Part shown: in pieces, positions 35,681 through 44,155 of the stretch
How positions within the stretch are numbered: position 1 is the stretch's first letter
How the letters are laid out: each line of letters opens with the position of its first letter
Assembly (NCBI GenBank): GCA_902810075.1
Contig: LR778135.1
Span: 1,736,001 to 1,800,000, forward strand
Direction: 5' to 3'
DNA length: 64,000 nucleotides
DNA from: Ruminococcaceae bacterium BL-6
Lineage (GTDB): Bacteria > Bacillota > Clostridia > Oscillospirales > Acutalibacteraceae
Made by a program: the position numbers and the translations under genes
Notes under the pieces: model-generated
Database searches by the model: none
Told to the model about the DNA's origin: nothing
What the model saw: only the letters and a program-made list of their open reading frames with translations

Positions 35681-35700
35681 GGCGTTTGATTCAAGCTTTT

Positions 35701-37389
35701 TTATTTTTTCCTTTTAAACCCGTCCTTCAGCGACACCGAGCGGTTGAAAACAAGGTGCTCCGGCGTGCTGTCCGCGGAATCCACACAAAAATACCCCTGG
35801 CGCATGAACTGGAAGGAAGCGGGCGCCTCGGCGTTCGCCAGCGAAGCTTCCACCTTGCTGTTTTTCAGCACCTCCAGGGAATCCGGGTTCAACAGCTTGA
35901 GAAAATCGCCCGCCTCCGGGTCCGGCACGGTGAACAGGCTGTCGTAAAGGCGGATTTCCGCCGTGATGGCCGTCTTCGCGTTCACCCAGTGGATCGTCCC
36001 CCTTACTTTTCTCCCATCCGGCGTGTTTCCGCCCCGGGTTTCCGGGTCGTATTCCGCGTAAACCTCCGCGACATTCCCACCGTCATCCCGCTTGCAGCCG
36101 GTGCACCGGACGATGTAGGCGGTCTTCAAACGGACCTCGTTTCCGGGGAAAAGCCGGAAATAACCCTTTACGGGATGTTCCATGAAGTCTTCCCGCTCGA
36201 TCCACAGCTCGCGCGAGAAGTCGACGGTGCGCGTTCCATCCTCTGGGCGCTCCGGGTTGTTCTCCACCTGGAATTCCTCCGTTTTGCCCTCCGGGTAATT
36301 CGTGACGATCAGCTTCACCGGGTCGAGGACCCCCATGACGCGCCGCGCGTTTTTGTTCAGATCCTCCCGCAGGCAATGCTCCAGGAAGCTGTACTCGATC
36401 GTGCTGTTCACCTTCGCGACCCCGATACGCTCTGCAAAATTCCGGATGGAGGCGGGCGTGTAGCCGCGGCGGCGAAGGCCGCAGAGCGTGGGCATGCGGG
36501 GATCGTCCCAGCCCGAAACATAGCCCTTTTCGACCAGAAGGCGGAGCTTGCGCTTGCTCATCACCGTGTTGTTGATGCCGAGGCGCGCAAACTCGATCTG
36601 GCGCGGCTTGGCGGGAAGGCCGATGTGCTCGATCACCCAGTCGTAAAGGGGCCGGTGCGCTTCAAATTCCAGCGAACACAGCGAATGGGTGATCCCTTCC
36701 ACGGCGTCCTCGATCGGATGCGCGTAATCGTACATGGGATAAATGCACCATTTGGAGCCCGTGCGGTGATGCTCCGAATGGTTGATCCGGTAGATGACCG
36801 GGTCGCGCAGATTGAAGTTGCCTGAGGTCAGGTCGATCTTGGCCCGGAGGGTCATGGCGCCGTCGGGGAATTCCCCGGCGCGCATGCGGCGGAACAGGTC
36901 CAGGCTCTCCGCTGTCGGGCGGTCTCGGTACGGGCTGACGGCCGGGTGCGTCAGGTCCCCGCGGTTTTCCTTCACCTGCTCCGGCGTCAGCTCGCACACA
37001 TAGGCAAAGCCATCCCGGATCAGCTTTTCCGCCAGCTCGTACATGGTTTCAAAATAATCGGAAGCGTAGTAGAACCTGTCATCCCAGCTGTAGCCGAGCC
37101 ATTTGATGTCCTGCTGGATCGCGCCGACATATTCGGTGTCCTCTTTGCTGGGGTTGGTGTCATCCATGCGCAGATTGCAGATTCCGCCGAATTTTTCGGC
37201 CGTTCCGAAATCGATGCAGATCGCTTTCGCGTGGCCGATGTGGAGATAGCCGTTCGGCTCCGGCGGGAAGCGCGTATGCACTCTTTTTCCCTCGAACCGG
37301 CCGCCGGGCGCGATATCCTCCTTTACAAAGCCATCGATAAAATTGTCCCCGTTTTCCGCGGGCAGGTTTTCTTTTCGTTCTTCGCTCAT
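35701..37389 (-). CDS. glnS: Glutaminyl-tRNA synthetase
   Basis: 562 residues from the ATG at 37389 (MSEERKENLPAENG), six bases after GGGAGAG; an ATG five codons upstream has no site. Class I motifs: PPEPNGYLHIGHAKA (HIGH-like) and VMSKRKLRLLVE (KMSKS-like), plus a C-terminal anticodon-binding beta-barrel. Charges tRNA-Gln directly. GlnRS is patchy in Firmicutes, most of which use the GatCAB route, so horizontal origin is likely. gltX is directly upstream on the same strand. Confidence 0.96.
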   Translation of the reverse strand: MSEERKENLPAENGDNFIDGFVKEDIAPGGRFEGKRVHTRFPPEPNGYLHIGHAKAICIDFGTAEKFGGICNLRMDDTNPSKEDTEYVGAIQQDIKWLGYSWDDRFYYASDYFETMYELAEKLIRDGFAYVCELTPEQVKENRGDLTHPAVSPYRDRPTAESLDLFRRMRAGEFPDGAMTLRAKIDLTSGNFNLRDPVIYRINHSEHHRTGSKWCIYPMYDYAHPIEDAVEGITHSLCSLEFEAHRPLYDWVIEHIGLPAKPRQIEFARLGINNTVMSKRKLRLLVEKGYVSGWDDPRMPTLCGLRRRGYTPASIRNFAERIGVAKVNSTIEYSFLEHCLREDLNKNARRVMGVLDPVKLIVTNYPEGKTEEFQVENNPERPEDGTRTVDFSRELWIEREDFMEHPVKGYFRLFPGNEVRLKTAYIVRCTGCKRDDGGNVAEVYAEYDPETRGGNTPDGRKVRGTIHWVNAKTAITAEIRLYDSLFTVPDPEAGDFLKLLNPDSLEVLKNSKVEASLANAEAPASFQFMRQGYFCVDSADSTPEHLVFNRSVSLKDGFKRKK

Positions 37390-37407
37390 ATTCCGCTCTC
37401 CCATATT

Positions 37408-37486
37408 TAGGCCTCGTTTAAAAAATCAAGGAACTAGTCTGTTTCGGCTAAAATTGCACCGCCTTTTATTTCTCAAACAAGGCCTA
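37408..37486. mobile_element. MITE-like element with 12-bp terminal inverted repeats (copy b)
   Basis: 79 bp. Ends TAGGCCTCGTTT and AAACAAGGCCTA are inverted repeats with one mismatch, flanked by TA on both sides as in IS630/mariner-type insertions. No coding capacity. Its right end supplies the gltX stop TAG. Related ends occur at 35336 and 12942. Confidence 0.55.
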
Positions 37487-38944
37487 GGAATTCAGTTTTT
37501 CCAGTCCGGTCTCAAGCCTTTTCAGAGATTCCCCTTTGCCCAGAATCGCCAGGATTTCCATCGCGCCGCCCGGTGTCACCGTCTGGCCGGCCGCCGCAAT
37601 CCTCACCGGCCAGAGCAGCGTGCCGTTTTTGACTTCCAGCTTTTGGGCAAGCTGCAGCAGGGTTTCGTGCAGGCTCTCCACCGACCAGTCCGCCAGTGCG
37701 CGCAGAGTGTCGATCGCCGCCCGCAGCATCTCTTTCGAATTTTCCAGATTCGTCTTGCTTTTCTTGTTGACAAAATAGTCCGCGGGGTAATCCGGCAGCT
37801 CTTTGAAAAATCCGATCATTTCAGGAATCTGGGTCAGCTTGGTCACGCGCGGCTGCAGAATGGAGGTCAGCACCTTCCAGTCCGCCTGAACATCGCCGAA
37901 CACCCGCCGGTAATACGGCATCGCGGTTTCCGTAAACTGCCCGGGAGTCATGGCACGAAGGTATTCCCCGTTCATCCAGGTCAGCTTGTCGTAATCGAAA
38001 ATCGCAGGGGCCTTGCTGATCCCGTCGATGGAAAAGCGGCTGACCAGCCCCTGCATGTCCATGATCTCGACGTTGTCCTTCGGGCACCAGCCCAGAAGCG
38101 CGATATAATTCACAATGGCCTGCGGCAGATATCCCTCGCGCACCAGATCCGCAAAGCCTGTGGAGCCGTGCCGCTTGGAAAGCTTGGATGAAGTCCCATC
38201 CGGATTTTTCCCCTTGATGAGGGGCAGATGCACATAGACGGGAACCTCCCAGCCGAACGCCTCATAAAGCAGGTTGTATTTCGGCGTGGAGGACAGGTAT
38301 TCGCACCCGCGCACCACATGGGTGATTTCCATCAGATGGTCGTCGACGACGTTGGCAAAGTTGTACGTCGGGAATCCGTCCGATTTCAGCAGAACCTGAT
38401 CCTCCAGTTCCTTGTTTTCCACGGAAATATCGCCGTAGACCGCGTCGCGGAACGTAGTCGTGCCCTCTATGGGCATTTTCTGGCGGATCACATACGGGGT
38501 GCCCTTTTTCAGCTGAGCATCGATTTCCTCTGGGGGAAGGTTGCGGCAGTGCCGGTCGTATCCGCTGAAATCGCCGTTGTCGCTGTGGAGCGACGCCAGC
38601 CTTTCCTTGGAGCAAAAGCAGTAATACGCCTTTCCCTCCCGCACCAGCTGTTCCGCATATTTTTTATAGATTTCCTTGCGTTCGCTCTGGACATAAGGCC
38701 CGTATTTCCCGCCGATGTCGGGCCCTTCGTCGTGCTGAAGGCCGACGGTTTTCAGCGTATCGTAAATAATTTCGACGGCGCCTTCCACCTGGCGCTCCTG
38801 ATCCGTATCTTCAATTCTCAGGATAAATTCGCCGCCCATGGATTTTGCGATCAGGTATTCATACAGAGCCGTACGCAGATTCCCCACATGCATGTAGCCG
38901 GTCGGGCTGGGTGCAAATCTGGTTCTTACCGTTTTCTTTTGCAT
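37484..38944 (-). CDS. gltX: Glutamyl-tRNA synthetase
   Basis: 486 residues from the ATG at 38944 (MQKKTVRTRFAPSPTG), six bases after AGAGGTG; a GTG at 38953 lies inside that site. Class I motifs: PSPTGYMHVGN (HIGH-like) and KLSKRHGS (KMSKS-like). Charges tRNA-Glu, also the substrate for HemA in this window. Its stop codon TAG is the end of the 79-bp repeat element. A leader of about 160 bases precedes it, without T-box features. Confidence 0.96.
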   Translation of the reverse strand: MQKKTVRTRFAPSPTGYMHVGNLRTALYEYLIAKSMGGEFILRIEDTDQERQVEGAVEIIYDTLKTVGLQHDEGPDIGGKYGPYVQSERKEIYKKYAEQLVREGKAYYCFCSKERLASLHSDNGDFSGYDRHCRNLPPEEIDAQLKKGTPYVIRQKMPIEGTTTFRDAVYGDISVENKELEDQVLLKSDGFPTYNFANVVDDHLMEITHVVRGCEYLSSTPKYNLLYEAFGWEVPVYVHLPLIKGKNPDGTSSKLSKRHGSTGFADLVREGYLPQAIVNYIALLGWCPKDNVEIMDMQGLVSRFSIDGISKAPAIFDYDKLTWMNGEYLRAMTPGQFTETAMPYYRRVFGDVQADWKVLTSILQPRVTKLTQIPEMIGFFKELPDYPADYFVNKKSKTNLENSKEMLRAAIDTLRALADWSVESLHETLLQLAQKLEVKNGTLLWPVRIAAAGQTVTPGGAMEILAILGKGESLKRLETGLEKLNS

Positions 38945-39371
38945 CAAAAACACCTCTTATGGTTTTAGAGCCTGAAAAGGCTTAGCTTATTTTTATTATA
39001 GCATGATGGAAAGCAGAGCGATTATTTTTAGGCAGTAAAGTTTCCGGATGTGCAAACTCATCATGGCTCAATGTTCTCTCAGGCGTCGGAAGCTCGCTTC
39101 CGTATACACCGTGAGGTTATTATACCAAATAATTGAATTTTATCAATCAATCATTGGAAATTTCTCCCGGATATTCCTTCGGGACCCGCACCTTTTGCGA
39201 AAAATCAGACGCAGAAAAGACGGGCTGCGGTTAAAAAGGCAATTTTTAACTTTAATATGATTTTAATATTAGCATGTAACAAGATGTTATTCAATCACAA
39301 TTTTTGCTTCTTATAATTTATTCCGAACCACACATAATAAAATCAATCTGAAAACAAAGGAGGGAATGAAA
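38945..39371. other. 427-bp intergenic region before gltX and the DUF1540 gene
   Basis: Divergent control region. On the minus strand a TTGATA-N16-TATAAT promoter (near 39115-39142) would give gltX a leader of about 160 bases with a GGAAGC/GCTTCC hairpin; a second TATAAT lies near 38997. On the plus side I see AT-rich sequence but no convincing promoter or gene. Confidence 0.5.
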
Positions 39372-39545
39372 ATGCAGGACCAGAGAGCAAACCGGTCGAT
39401 CGGCTGTACGGTGCATCAGTGTCAGTATCACTGCGGCAGCGAAAGCTACTGTACGCTGGATAAAATAAACGTCGGCACGCACGAGCAGAACCCCACGATG
39501 ACTCAGTGCACCGACTGTGAATCCTTCAGAGCAAAACAGGGCTGA
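39372..39545 (+). CDS. DUF1540 domain protein
   Basis: 57 residues from the ATG at 39372, seven bases after AAAGGAGGG; an ATG six bases earlier is too close. Cysteine pattern GCTVHQCQYHCGSESYC then CTDCESF is the DUF1540 signature, likely a small metal-binding fold. Members are common in spore-forming Clostridia and of unknown function. Followed by a large inverted repeat (39560-39602). Confidence 0.8.
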   Translation: MQDQRANRSIGCTVHQCQYHCGSESYCTLDKINVGTHEQNPTMTQCTDCESFRAKQG

Positions 39546-39559
39546 TCCCATATCAGGAT

Positions 39560-39602
39560 GGCGGCCGCTGGTATTTTGGAAGGGTCGAAATAACAGCGGC
39601 CG
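39560..39602 (+). repeat. Inverted repeat GCGGCCGCTG/CAGCGGCCGC behind the DUF1540 gene
   Basis: 10-bp GC-rich outer arms with a partly paired TATTT/AAATA inner section. It looks like a transcription stop but has no T-tract. Confidence 0.6.
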
Positions 39603-39641
39603 CATACATACGGCAGTTCCACTTATGATCGCAAACCTGGA

Positions 39642-39667
39642 TTTGTTTCTCCCCGGGGAGAAACAAA
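39642..39667. promoter_or_regulatory. 26-bp perfect palindrome upstream of the amidase gene
   Basis: TTTGTTTCTCCCC followed directly by its reverse complement, with no loop. Candidate dimer-binding operator, 80 bases before the amidase start. Confidence 0.45.
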
Positions 39668-39746
39668 AACAAATTCTGCATCTTAGCTGGAAATATGATA
39701 GGCTTCCGGGCATAGGATGGAAAAAAGGGGAAGGGAAGGAATTCTT

Positions 39747-40238
39747 ATGCCGGAAGAAACTGCCTACGACCGGCCGGCCGTTCTGGAATACGCGAAAAAA
39801 TGGGCGTTCAAACGGAACCCCGCCTATTACGATTTTGAAAATCTGGGAGGAGACTGCACCAATTTTGCTTCCCAGTGCATTTACGCGGGCAGCAGGGTCA
39901 TGAACTTTACACCTGTTTATGGGTGGTATTATATCAGCAGTTCCAACAGAAGCGCCTCGTGGTCCGGCGTCGGCTATCTTTACCGGTTTCTGACCACAAA
40001 CAAGGGGGCCGGCCCATATGCCGAAGAGACATCCGGAAACGGAGTGCTGCCGGGGGATATCCTTCAGCTCGGCGACGAAAACGGCCGTTTCTACCACAGC
40101 CCCGTGATCGTCGGCGTCACCCCGGATGAAATCTATGTGGCCGCCCACACGTTCGACGCCTACATGCGCCCGCTCAGCACCTATTTTTACGCGAACATCC
40201 GGTTCCTTCATATTCTGGGCGTCAGGAAATACGGATAA
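39747..40238 (+). CDS. Stand-alone amidase-domain (Amidase_6) protein
   Basis: 163 residues from the ATG at 39747 (MPEETAYDRPAVLEYA), seven bases after AAGGA; an ATG ten codons upstream has no site. The whole chain is the domain: YAKKWAFKRNPAYYDFE, catalytic cysteine in GGDCTNFASQC, and a histidine near the SPVIVGV segment. Usually this domain is at the end of secreted or membrane proteins; here there is no signal peptide or anchor. Likely acts on a cell-wall-type amide or an internal spore substrate; not proven. Confidence 0.82.
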   Translation: MPEETAYDRPAVLEYAKKWAFKRNPAYYDFENLGGDCTNFASQCIYAGSRVMNFTPVYGWYYISSSNRSASWSGVGYLYRFLTTNKGAGPYAEETSGNGVLPGDILQLGDENGRFYHSPVIVGVTPDEIYVAAHTFDAYMRPLSTYFYANIRFLHILGVRKYG

Positions 40239-40389
40239 ACAAAGTTCACAGGAAAAATTTTCCCGCATAAAATAAAATGGAAAGAGAAAAAAGCAGAATC
40301 GAAAAATTCCAGGGCATGCCATAAAACAAGGATCATCTTTCTGTTGATAATCCGGTGTTTTCCGCACAAAATAATGCCGGGGTGATGGC

Positions 40390-40566
40390 ATGCAGAAAAA
40401 ATACGGCGACCTGCACCGTCTGATGCAAGAGGACAAAAGGGCAAAGGATTATTTCGATTCGCTTCCCGAATATGTGCGGGAAGCGGTCAGCCAGCGCCCG
40501 CAGGGAGTAAATTCACTGGAAAGCCTGAAAAGCTATGCAGAGAACCTGACACGGGGGGATCATTGA
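40390..40566 (+). CDS. Small conserved hypothetical protein, 58 residues
   Basis: Reads MQKKYGDLHRLMQEDKRA, then KDYFDSLPEYVREAV and an end NLTRGDH. Related short proteins with a YFDSLPEYV core are, as I recall, frequent in Clostridia without known function. The site GGGGTGAT precedes the ATG. The stop overlaps the start of the next gene by one base (TGATG), so the two are translationally coupled. Confidence 0.7.
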   Translation: MQKKYGDLHRLMQEDKRAKDYFDSLPEYVREAVSQRPQGVNSLESLKSYAENLTRGDH

Positions 40567-40718
40567 TGGCGGACTGGAAATCGGAAATTCCCTTGGTGGA
40601 ATCGTTCGCACAGGACTGTTTTTTCAGGGCGCTGCCCGATTACCTTGCCGAAACAGACGAAAGCAGCATGGAATTCCCATTTCAGGAAGATTTTCACAGA
40701 CCGAGCAGGAATTTTTAA
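40566..40718 (+). CDS. Small hypothetical protein, 50 residues, coupled to the gene before it
   Basis: Begins MADWKSEIPLVESFAQDC, contains FFRALPDYLAETDE and ends PSRNF. Its LPDYLAET segment echoes the LPEYVREA segment of the upstream protein, hinting at a duplicated helix or interacting partners. The stop lies within the 24-bp terminator stem. No function known. Confidence 0.6.
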   Translation: MADWKSEIPLVESFAQDCFFRALPDYLAETDESSMEFPFQEDFHRPSRNF

Positions 40719-40775
40719 AGCGGGAAAGAAGCGCGGCGCCAAACTGAACGGCGCCGCGCTTCTTTCCCGCTTTTT
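40717..40775 (+). terminator. Very strong terminator between the small-gene pair and bioB
   Basis: 24-bp perfect stem (40717-40740/40750-40773) with a 9-base loop ending in TTTTT on the plus strand. It separates convergent genes. Confidence 0.9.
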
Positions 40776-40793
40776 GAATGAAATATCTCTATT

Positions 40794-41786
40794 TTATTTT
40801 GCCGAACCGGCCAAAACCTTTTCTCTTACCCGGAACCCGGCCTCGGTGAACAGTTTCATGTCGTCCTTGATCTGGTTTCCGGATGTCGTGAGCATATCCC
40901 CGGTGATGGAGGCGTTGGCGCCGGAAAGAAGCGCCAGCCTGCCGCAGTCCTTCATGGAATTCCTGCCCCCCGCAAGCCGGATGTCCGCCTTTGGATTGAT
41001 CAGGCGGACAACGGCGATCGTACGGCGGATCTCGTCTTCCTGCAGTACCGGCCTGTTTTCCAGCGGCGTCCCGGGGATCGGCATCAGCACGTTGACCGGG
41101 ATGGAGGCGACCCCCAGCTTCCGAAGGTCCAGCGCCAGGTCCACGCGGTCGAAGAACTCCTCGCCGATCCCGATGATTCCTCCGCTGCAGATTTCCATGC
41201 CCGCCTTCTTCGCGGCCTGGATGGTTCTGATCTTGTCGTCGTAGGTGTGCGTGGTGCAGATCTGCGGGAAAAAGCGCCGCGAGGTTTCCAGGTTATTGTG
41301 GATTCTCGTCACCCCCGCCTTTTTCAGACGCAGGAACTGCTCATAGTTCAAAAGCCCGTTCGAAGTGCACAGCTGGATGTCCGACTGCTCGTGAATTTTG
41401 GAATACGCCTCGCACAGCACGTCCACCTCCCTGTCGGTCAGCCGCAGCCCGGAAGTGACGACCGAGAAGCGGTCCACGCCCGGCGCGGCGGCGTTTCTCA
41501 GTCCATCCTTCACGATGGCATCCACGGTCATCAGGGGATAATGCCCGATGTTCGTCTTATGCCTGCCCGCCTGCGCGCAGTATTTGCAGTCCTCCGGACA
41601 GAATCCGCTTTTCCCGTTCAGGATCGTACAGACGTCGATCTTGTTCCCGTTCAGCTTTTCCCTGATTTCATTCGCGGCGGCGCACAGCTCTTCGAGCGGG
41701 GCTTCGCTGATTTCCAGCGCCTCTTCCCTGTCGATCCCGCCGCCGTTCAGAATCCTGTTTTTCAATTCTTCCAGCTTGATTTTCAT
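40794..41786 (-). CDS. bioB: Biotin synthase
   Basis: 330 residues from the ATG giving MKIKLEELKNRIL, nine bases after GGGGGA. Radical-SAM cysteines Cys63, Cys67, Cys70 in GFCPEDCKYC; the second cluster ligands lie in later conserved segments. Inserts sulfur into dethiobiotin. No other bio gene is adjacent. Expression is probably repressed by BirA via the operator at 41849-41903. Confidence 0.95.
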   Translation of the reverse strand: MKIKLEELKNRILNGGGIDREEALEISEAPLEELCAAANEIREKLNGNKIDVCTILNGKSGFCPEDCKYCAQAGRHKTNIGHYPLMTVDAIVKDGLRNAAAPGVDRFSVVTSGLRLTDREVDVLCEAYSKIHEQSDIQLCTSNGLLNYEQFLRLKKAGVTRIHNNLETSRRFFPQICTTHTYDDKIRTIQAAKKAGMEICSGGIIGIGEEFFDRVDLALDLRKLGVASIPVNVLMPIPGTPLENRPVLQEDEIRRTIAVVRLINPKADIRLAGGRNSMKDCGRLALLSGANASITGDMLTTSGNQIKDDMKLFTEAGFRVREKVLAGSAK

Positions 41787-41837
41787 GAATCCAGTCCCCC
41801 ATTGTCTTAATGATTCCACAAATAATTGTTTGCGTCC

Positions 41838-41866
41838 ATTTTAACAGCAAAAGGCCAAATTGTCAA
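41838..41866 (-). promoter_or_regulatory. Sigma-A promoter of bioB
   Basis: Minus strand: -35 TTGACA (41866-41861) inside the operator, 17-base spacer, -10 TAAAAT (41843-41838). Confidence 0.8.
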
Positions 41867-41903
41867 CTTATATTAAAATTATAAGTTGACAATTTGGCCT
41901 TTT
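41849..41903 (-). promoter_or_regulatory. BirA-like operator that doubles as the hem-operon terminator
   Basis: 24-bp perfect inverted repeat with a 7-base centre. Contains TTGTCAACT-N15-AGTTGACAA (41860-41892), matching the Firmicute BirA box layout, over the bioB -35. Read from hemL, 12 bases upstream, the same arms form a hairpin ending in CCTTTT. Confidence 0.75.
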
Positions 41904-41915
41904 TATCGGGGAAGC

Positions 41916-43175
41916 TTACAAAGCTTCGGCAAGCCCGATCAGGCGGTTGATGTCCCCTTCGGTATGCGCATAGGAAAGGAACATCGCCTCAAACTGGGAT
42001 GGAGCGAGGTACACCCCATTTTCGAGCATATGGGCAAAATAGCGGCGGAAAGCGTTTGTATCGCTGGCTCTGGCCGTCGCGTAATCCGTGACCGGGTGCT
42101 CGGTAAAGAACACACAGCTCAAGGAGCCGACCCCGTTCACCGTGCAGTGGGGCAGCGCCTTTTTCAGGCCGGCGCGGAGCCGTTTGCCAAGCTCACCCAG
42201 CTTCTGGTAGATTTCCGGATGAGTGCGCAGAAGGTTCAGCTGCGCCAGCCCGGCGGCCATGGCGACCGGGTTCCCGCTGAGGGTCCCCGCCTGATACACG
42301 GGGCCGGATGGAGCCACCAGGCTCATGATTTCGCGCCTGCCGCCGTAAGCCCCCACCGGCATGCCGGCGCCGATGATCTTCCCGAACGTGGTCAGGTCCG
42401 CCCGCACCCCGTAATATTCCTGAGCCCCGCCGGGCGCAAGCCGGAAGCCCGTGATCACCTCGTCAAAAATCAGCACGGAACCGTTTTCGTCGCAAAGCCT
42501 GCGCAGGCCGGGGAGGAAGCCGGGCTTCGGCTCCACCACGCCCATGTTGGCCGCCACCGGCTCGACGATCAGCGCGGCGATCTTTCCCCGGTTCTCGGCG
42601 AACAGCCGCTCCACGCTCTTCAGATCATTGTACTCCGCGGTCAGCGTATCGCCGGCACAGCCCGCCGGAACCCCGGCGCTGTCCGGCACCCCGGCCGTCA
42701 TGGCGCCGGAGCCCGCCCGGACCAGCATCGCATCGCTGTGCCCGTGGTAGCATCCGGAAAATTTGATGATTTTGTCGCGGCCGGTGTAGCCGCGCGCCGC
42801 GCGGACCGCGCTCATCACCGCCTCGGTCCCGGAATTGACCATGCGCACCATCTCGACGGACGGCACCATCCCGCAGACCAGTTCCGCCATTTTCACCTCG
42901 TTTTCCGTCGCGGCGCCGAAGCTCAGGCCGTTTTCGGCAGCCTTCTGCACAGCCTTAAGCACCGCCGGGTGGTTATGCCCCAGAATCATCGGCCCCCAGG
43001 AGCCGACATAGTCGGTGTAGCAGTTTCCATCCGCGTCGTAGATTTTCGCGCCGTCCGCGCGGACGATGAAGCGCGGCGTCTGCCCGACCGAGCCGTACGC
43101 GCGCACCGGGCTGTTCACCCCGCCCGGCATCACCTTTACCGCCCGTGAAAACAACTGTTCGGAACGGGTCATCAT
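41916..43175 (-). CDS. hemL: Glutamate-1-semialdehyde 2,1-aminomutase
   Basis: 419 residues; the second of two adjacent ATGs (43172) is equally possible after GGGAGG. PLP lysine Lys266 in [20 protein letters not shown] and [10 protein letters not shown] also family-typical. Converts glutamate semialdehyde to 5-aminolevulinate. Last gene of the operon; start overlaps the hemB stop. Confidence 0.97.
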   Translation of the reverse strand: MMTRSEQLFSRAVKVMPGGVNSPVRAYGSVGQTPRFIVRADGAKIYDADGNCYTDYVGSWGPMILGHNHPAVLKAVQKAAENGLSFGAATENEVKMAELVCGMVPSVEMVRMVNSGTEAVMSAVRAARGYTGRDKIIKFSGCYHGHSDAMLVRAGSGAMTAGVPDSAGVPAGCAGDTLTAEYNDLKSVERLFAENRGKIAALIVEPVAANMGVVEPKPGFLPGLRRLCDENGSVLIFDEVITGFRLAPGGAQEYYGVRADLTTFGKIIGAGMPVGAYGGRREIMSLVAPSGPVYQAGTLSGNPVAMAAGLAQLNLLRTHPEIYQKLGELGKRLRAGLKKALPHCTVNGVGSLSCVFFTEHPVTDYATARASDTNAFRRYFAHMLENGVYLAPSQFEAMFLSYAHTEGDINRLIGLAEAL

Positions 43176-44155
43176 CCGATCCTCCCTTCATCGATCCAGC
43201 GTGCCAGCTCTTTCGCATAATAGGTGATCAGAAGATCGGCGCCGGCGCGGAACACGGAAACCGCGCTCTCGCACGCCACGGCGGCTTCGTCGATCAGCCC
43301 CGCGGCGGCAGCCGACTTGATCATCGCGTACTCCCCGCTGACGCTGTAGGCGGCCATCGGCACGTCGAAGGCGCGGGAGATATCGGAAACGACATCCAGA
43401 TACGACAGCGCGGGCTTCACCATCAGGATATCCGCGCCCTCCCGCACGTCGAGCGCGGCCTCGCGCATCGCCTCGCGCCTGTTGTGGAAATCCATCTGGT
43501 AGCCCTTCCGGTCGCCGAAGCTTGGAGCGGAACCGGCCGCGTCGCGGAACGGCCCGTAAAAGGCGGAGGCGTATTTCACCGCGTAGGACAAAATCGCCGT
43601 GCCGGAAAACCCGTTCTGATCCAGCAGGCGGCGGATCGCCAGGACCCGTCCGTCCATCATGTCCGAAGGGGCGACCATGTCCGCTCCGGCCCGAACGTGG
43701 GAGAGCGCCGTTTTCGCCAGGACCTCCACCGTGGGGTCGTTGTCCACCTCCTGTCCGTTCAGGATCCCGCAGTGGCCGTGGGATGTGTATTCGCACAGGC
43801 AGACGTCCGTGATCAGGCAAAGCTGCGGAAATTCCTTTTTCGCAATGCGGAGCGCCTGCTGCACGACGCCGTTTTCCGCCCACGCGCCGCTTCCGCAGGC
43901 ATCCTTTTTTTCCGGGATCCCGAACAGTATAACTGCCGGGACCCCCGCCCTGCTCACCTTTTCCAGCTCGCGGGCAAGCGTGTCCGGGCTGTACCGCGTC
44001 TGCCCGGGCAGGGATGGGATCGGCTCTTCGATCCCTTTTCCCTCCCGCACGAAAACGGGATAAATCAGCGATGATTTGGAAACGCGCGTCTCGCGCACCA
44101 TGGCGCGGAGCACCGCGTTTTTACGAAGACGTCTCGGTCTTTCCAACAGATCCAT
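43172..44155 (-). CDS. hemB: Porphobilinogen synthase (ALA dehydratase)
   Basis: 327 residues. Catalytic lysines Lys194 ([13 protein letters not shown]) and Lys247 (LMVKPALSY). The metal site [11 protein letters not shown] (Cys119, Cys121, Cys129) marks the zinc-dependent type. Joins two 5-aminolevulinates. Start lies 35 bases inside the end of cobA/hemD with an AAAGGAAAA site. Confidence 0.97.
   Translation of the reverse strand: MDLLERPRRLRKNAVLRAMVRETRVSKSSLIYPVFVREGKGIEEPIPSLPGQTRYSPDTLARELEKVSRAGVPAVILFGIPEKKDACGSGAWAENGVVQQALRIAKKEFPQLCLITDVCLCEYTSHGHCGILNGQEVDNDPTVEVLAKTALSHVRAGADMVAPSDMMDGRVLAIRRLLDQNGFSGTAILSYAVKYASAFYGPFRDAAGSAPSFGDRKGYQMDFHNRREAMREAALDVREGADILMVKPALSYLDVVSDISRAFDVPMAAYSVSGEYAMIKSAAAAGLIDEAAVACESAVSVFRAGADLLITYYAKELARWIDEGRIG

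Noticed and set aside
38944..39142. T-box for gltX
   Set aside because: No T-box consensus (GGTGGNACCGCG type) and no specifier-stem architecture seen.
39048..39260. 70-codon plus-strand frame in the gltX upstream region
   Set aside because: No ribosome site, basic low-information translation, overlaps the predicted gltX leader.
39318..40436. Minus-strand frame of 372 codons opposite the DUF1540 and amidase genes
   Set aside because: No motif or ribosome site; the plus-strand genes have both.
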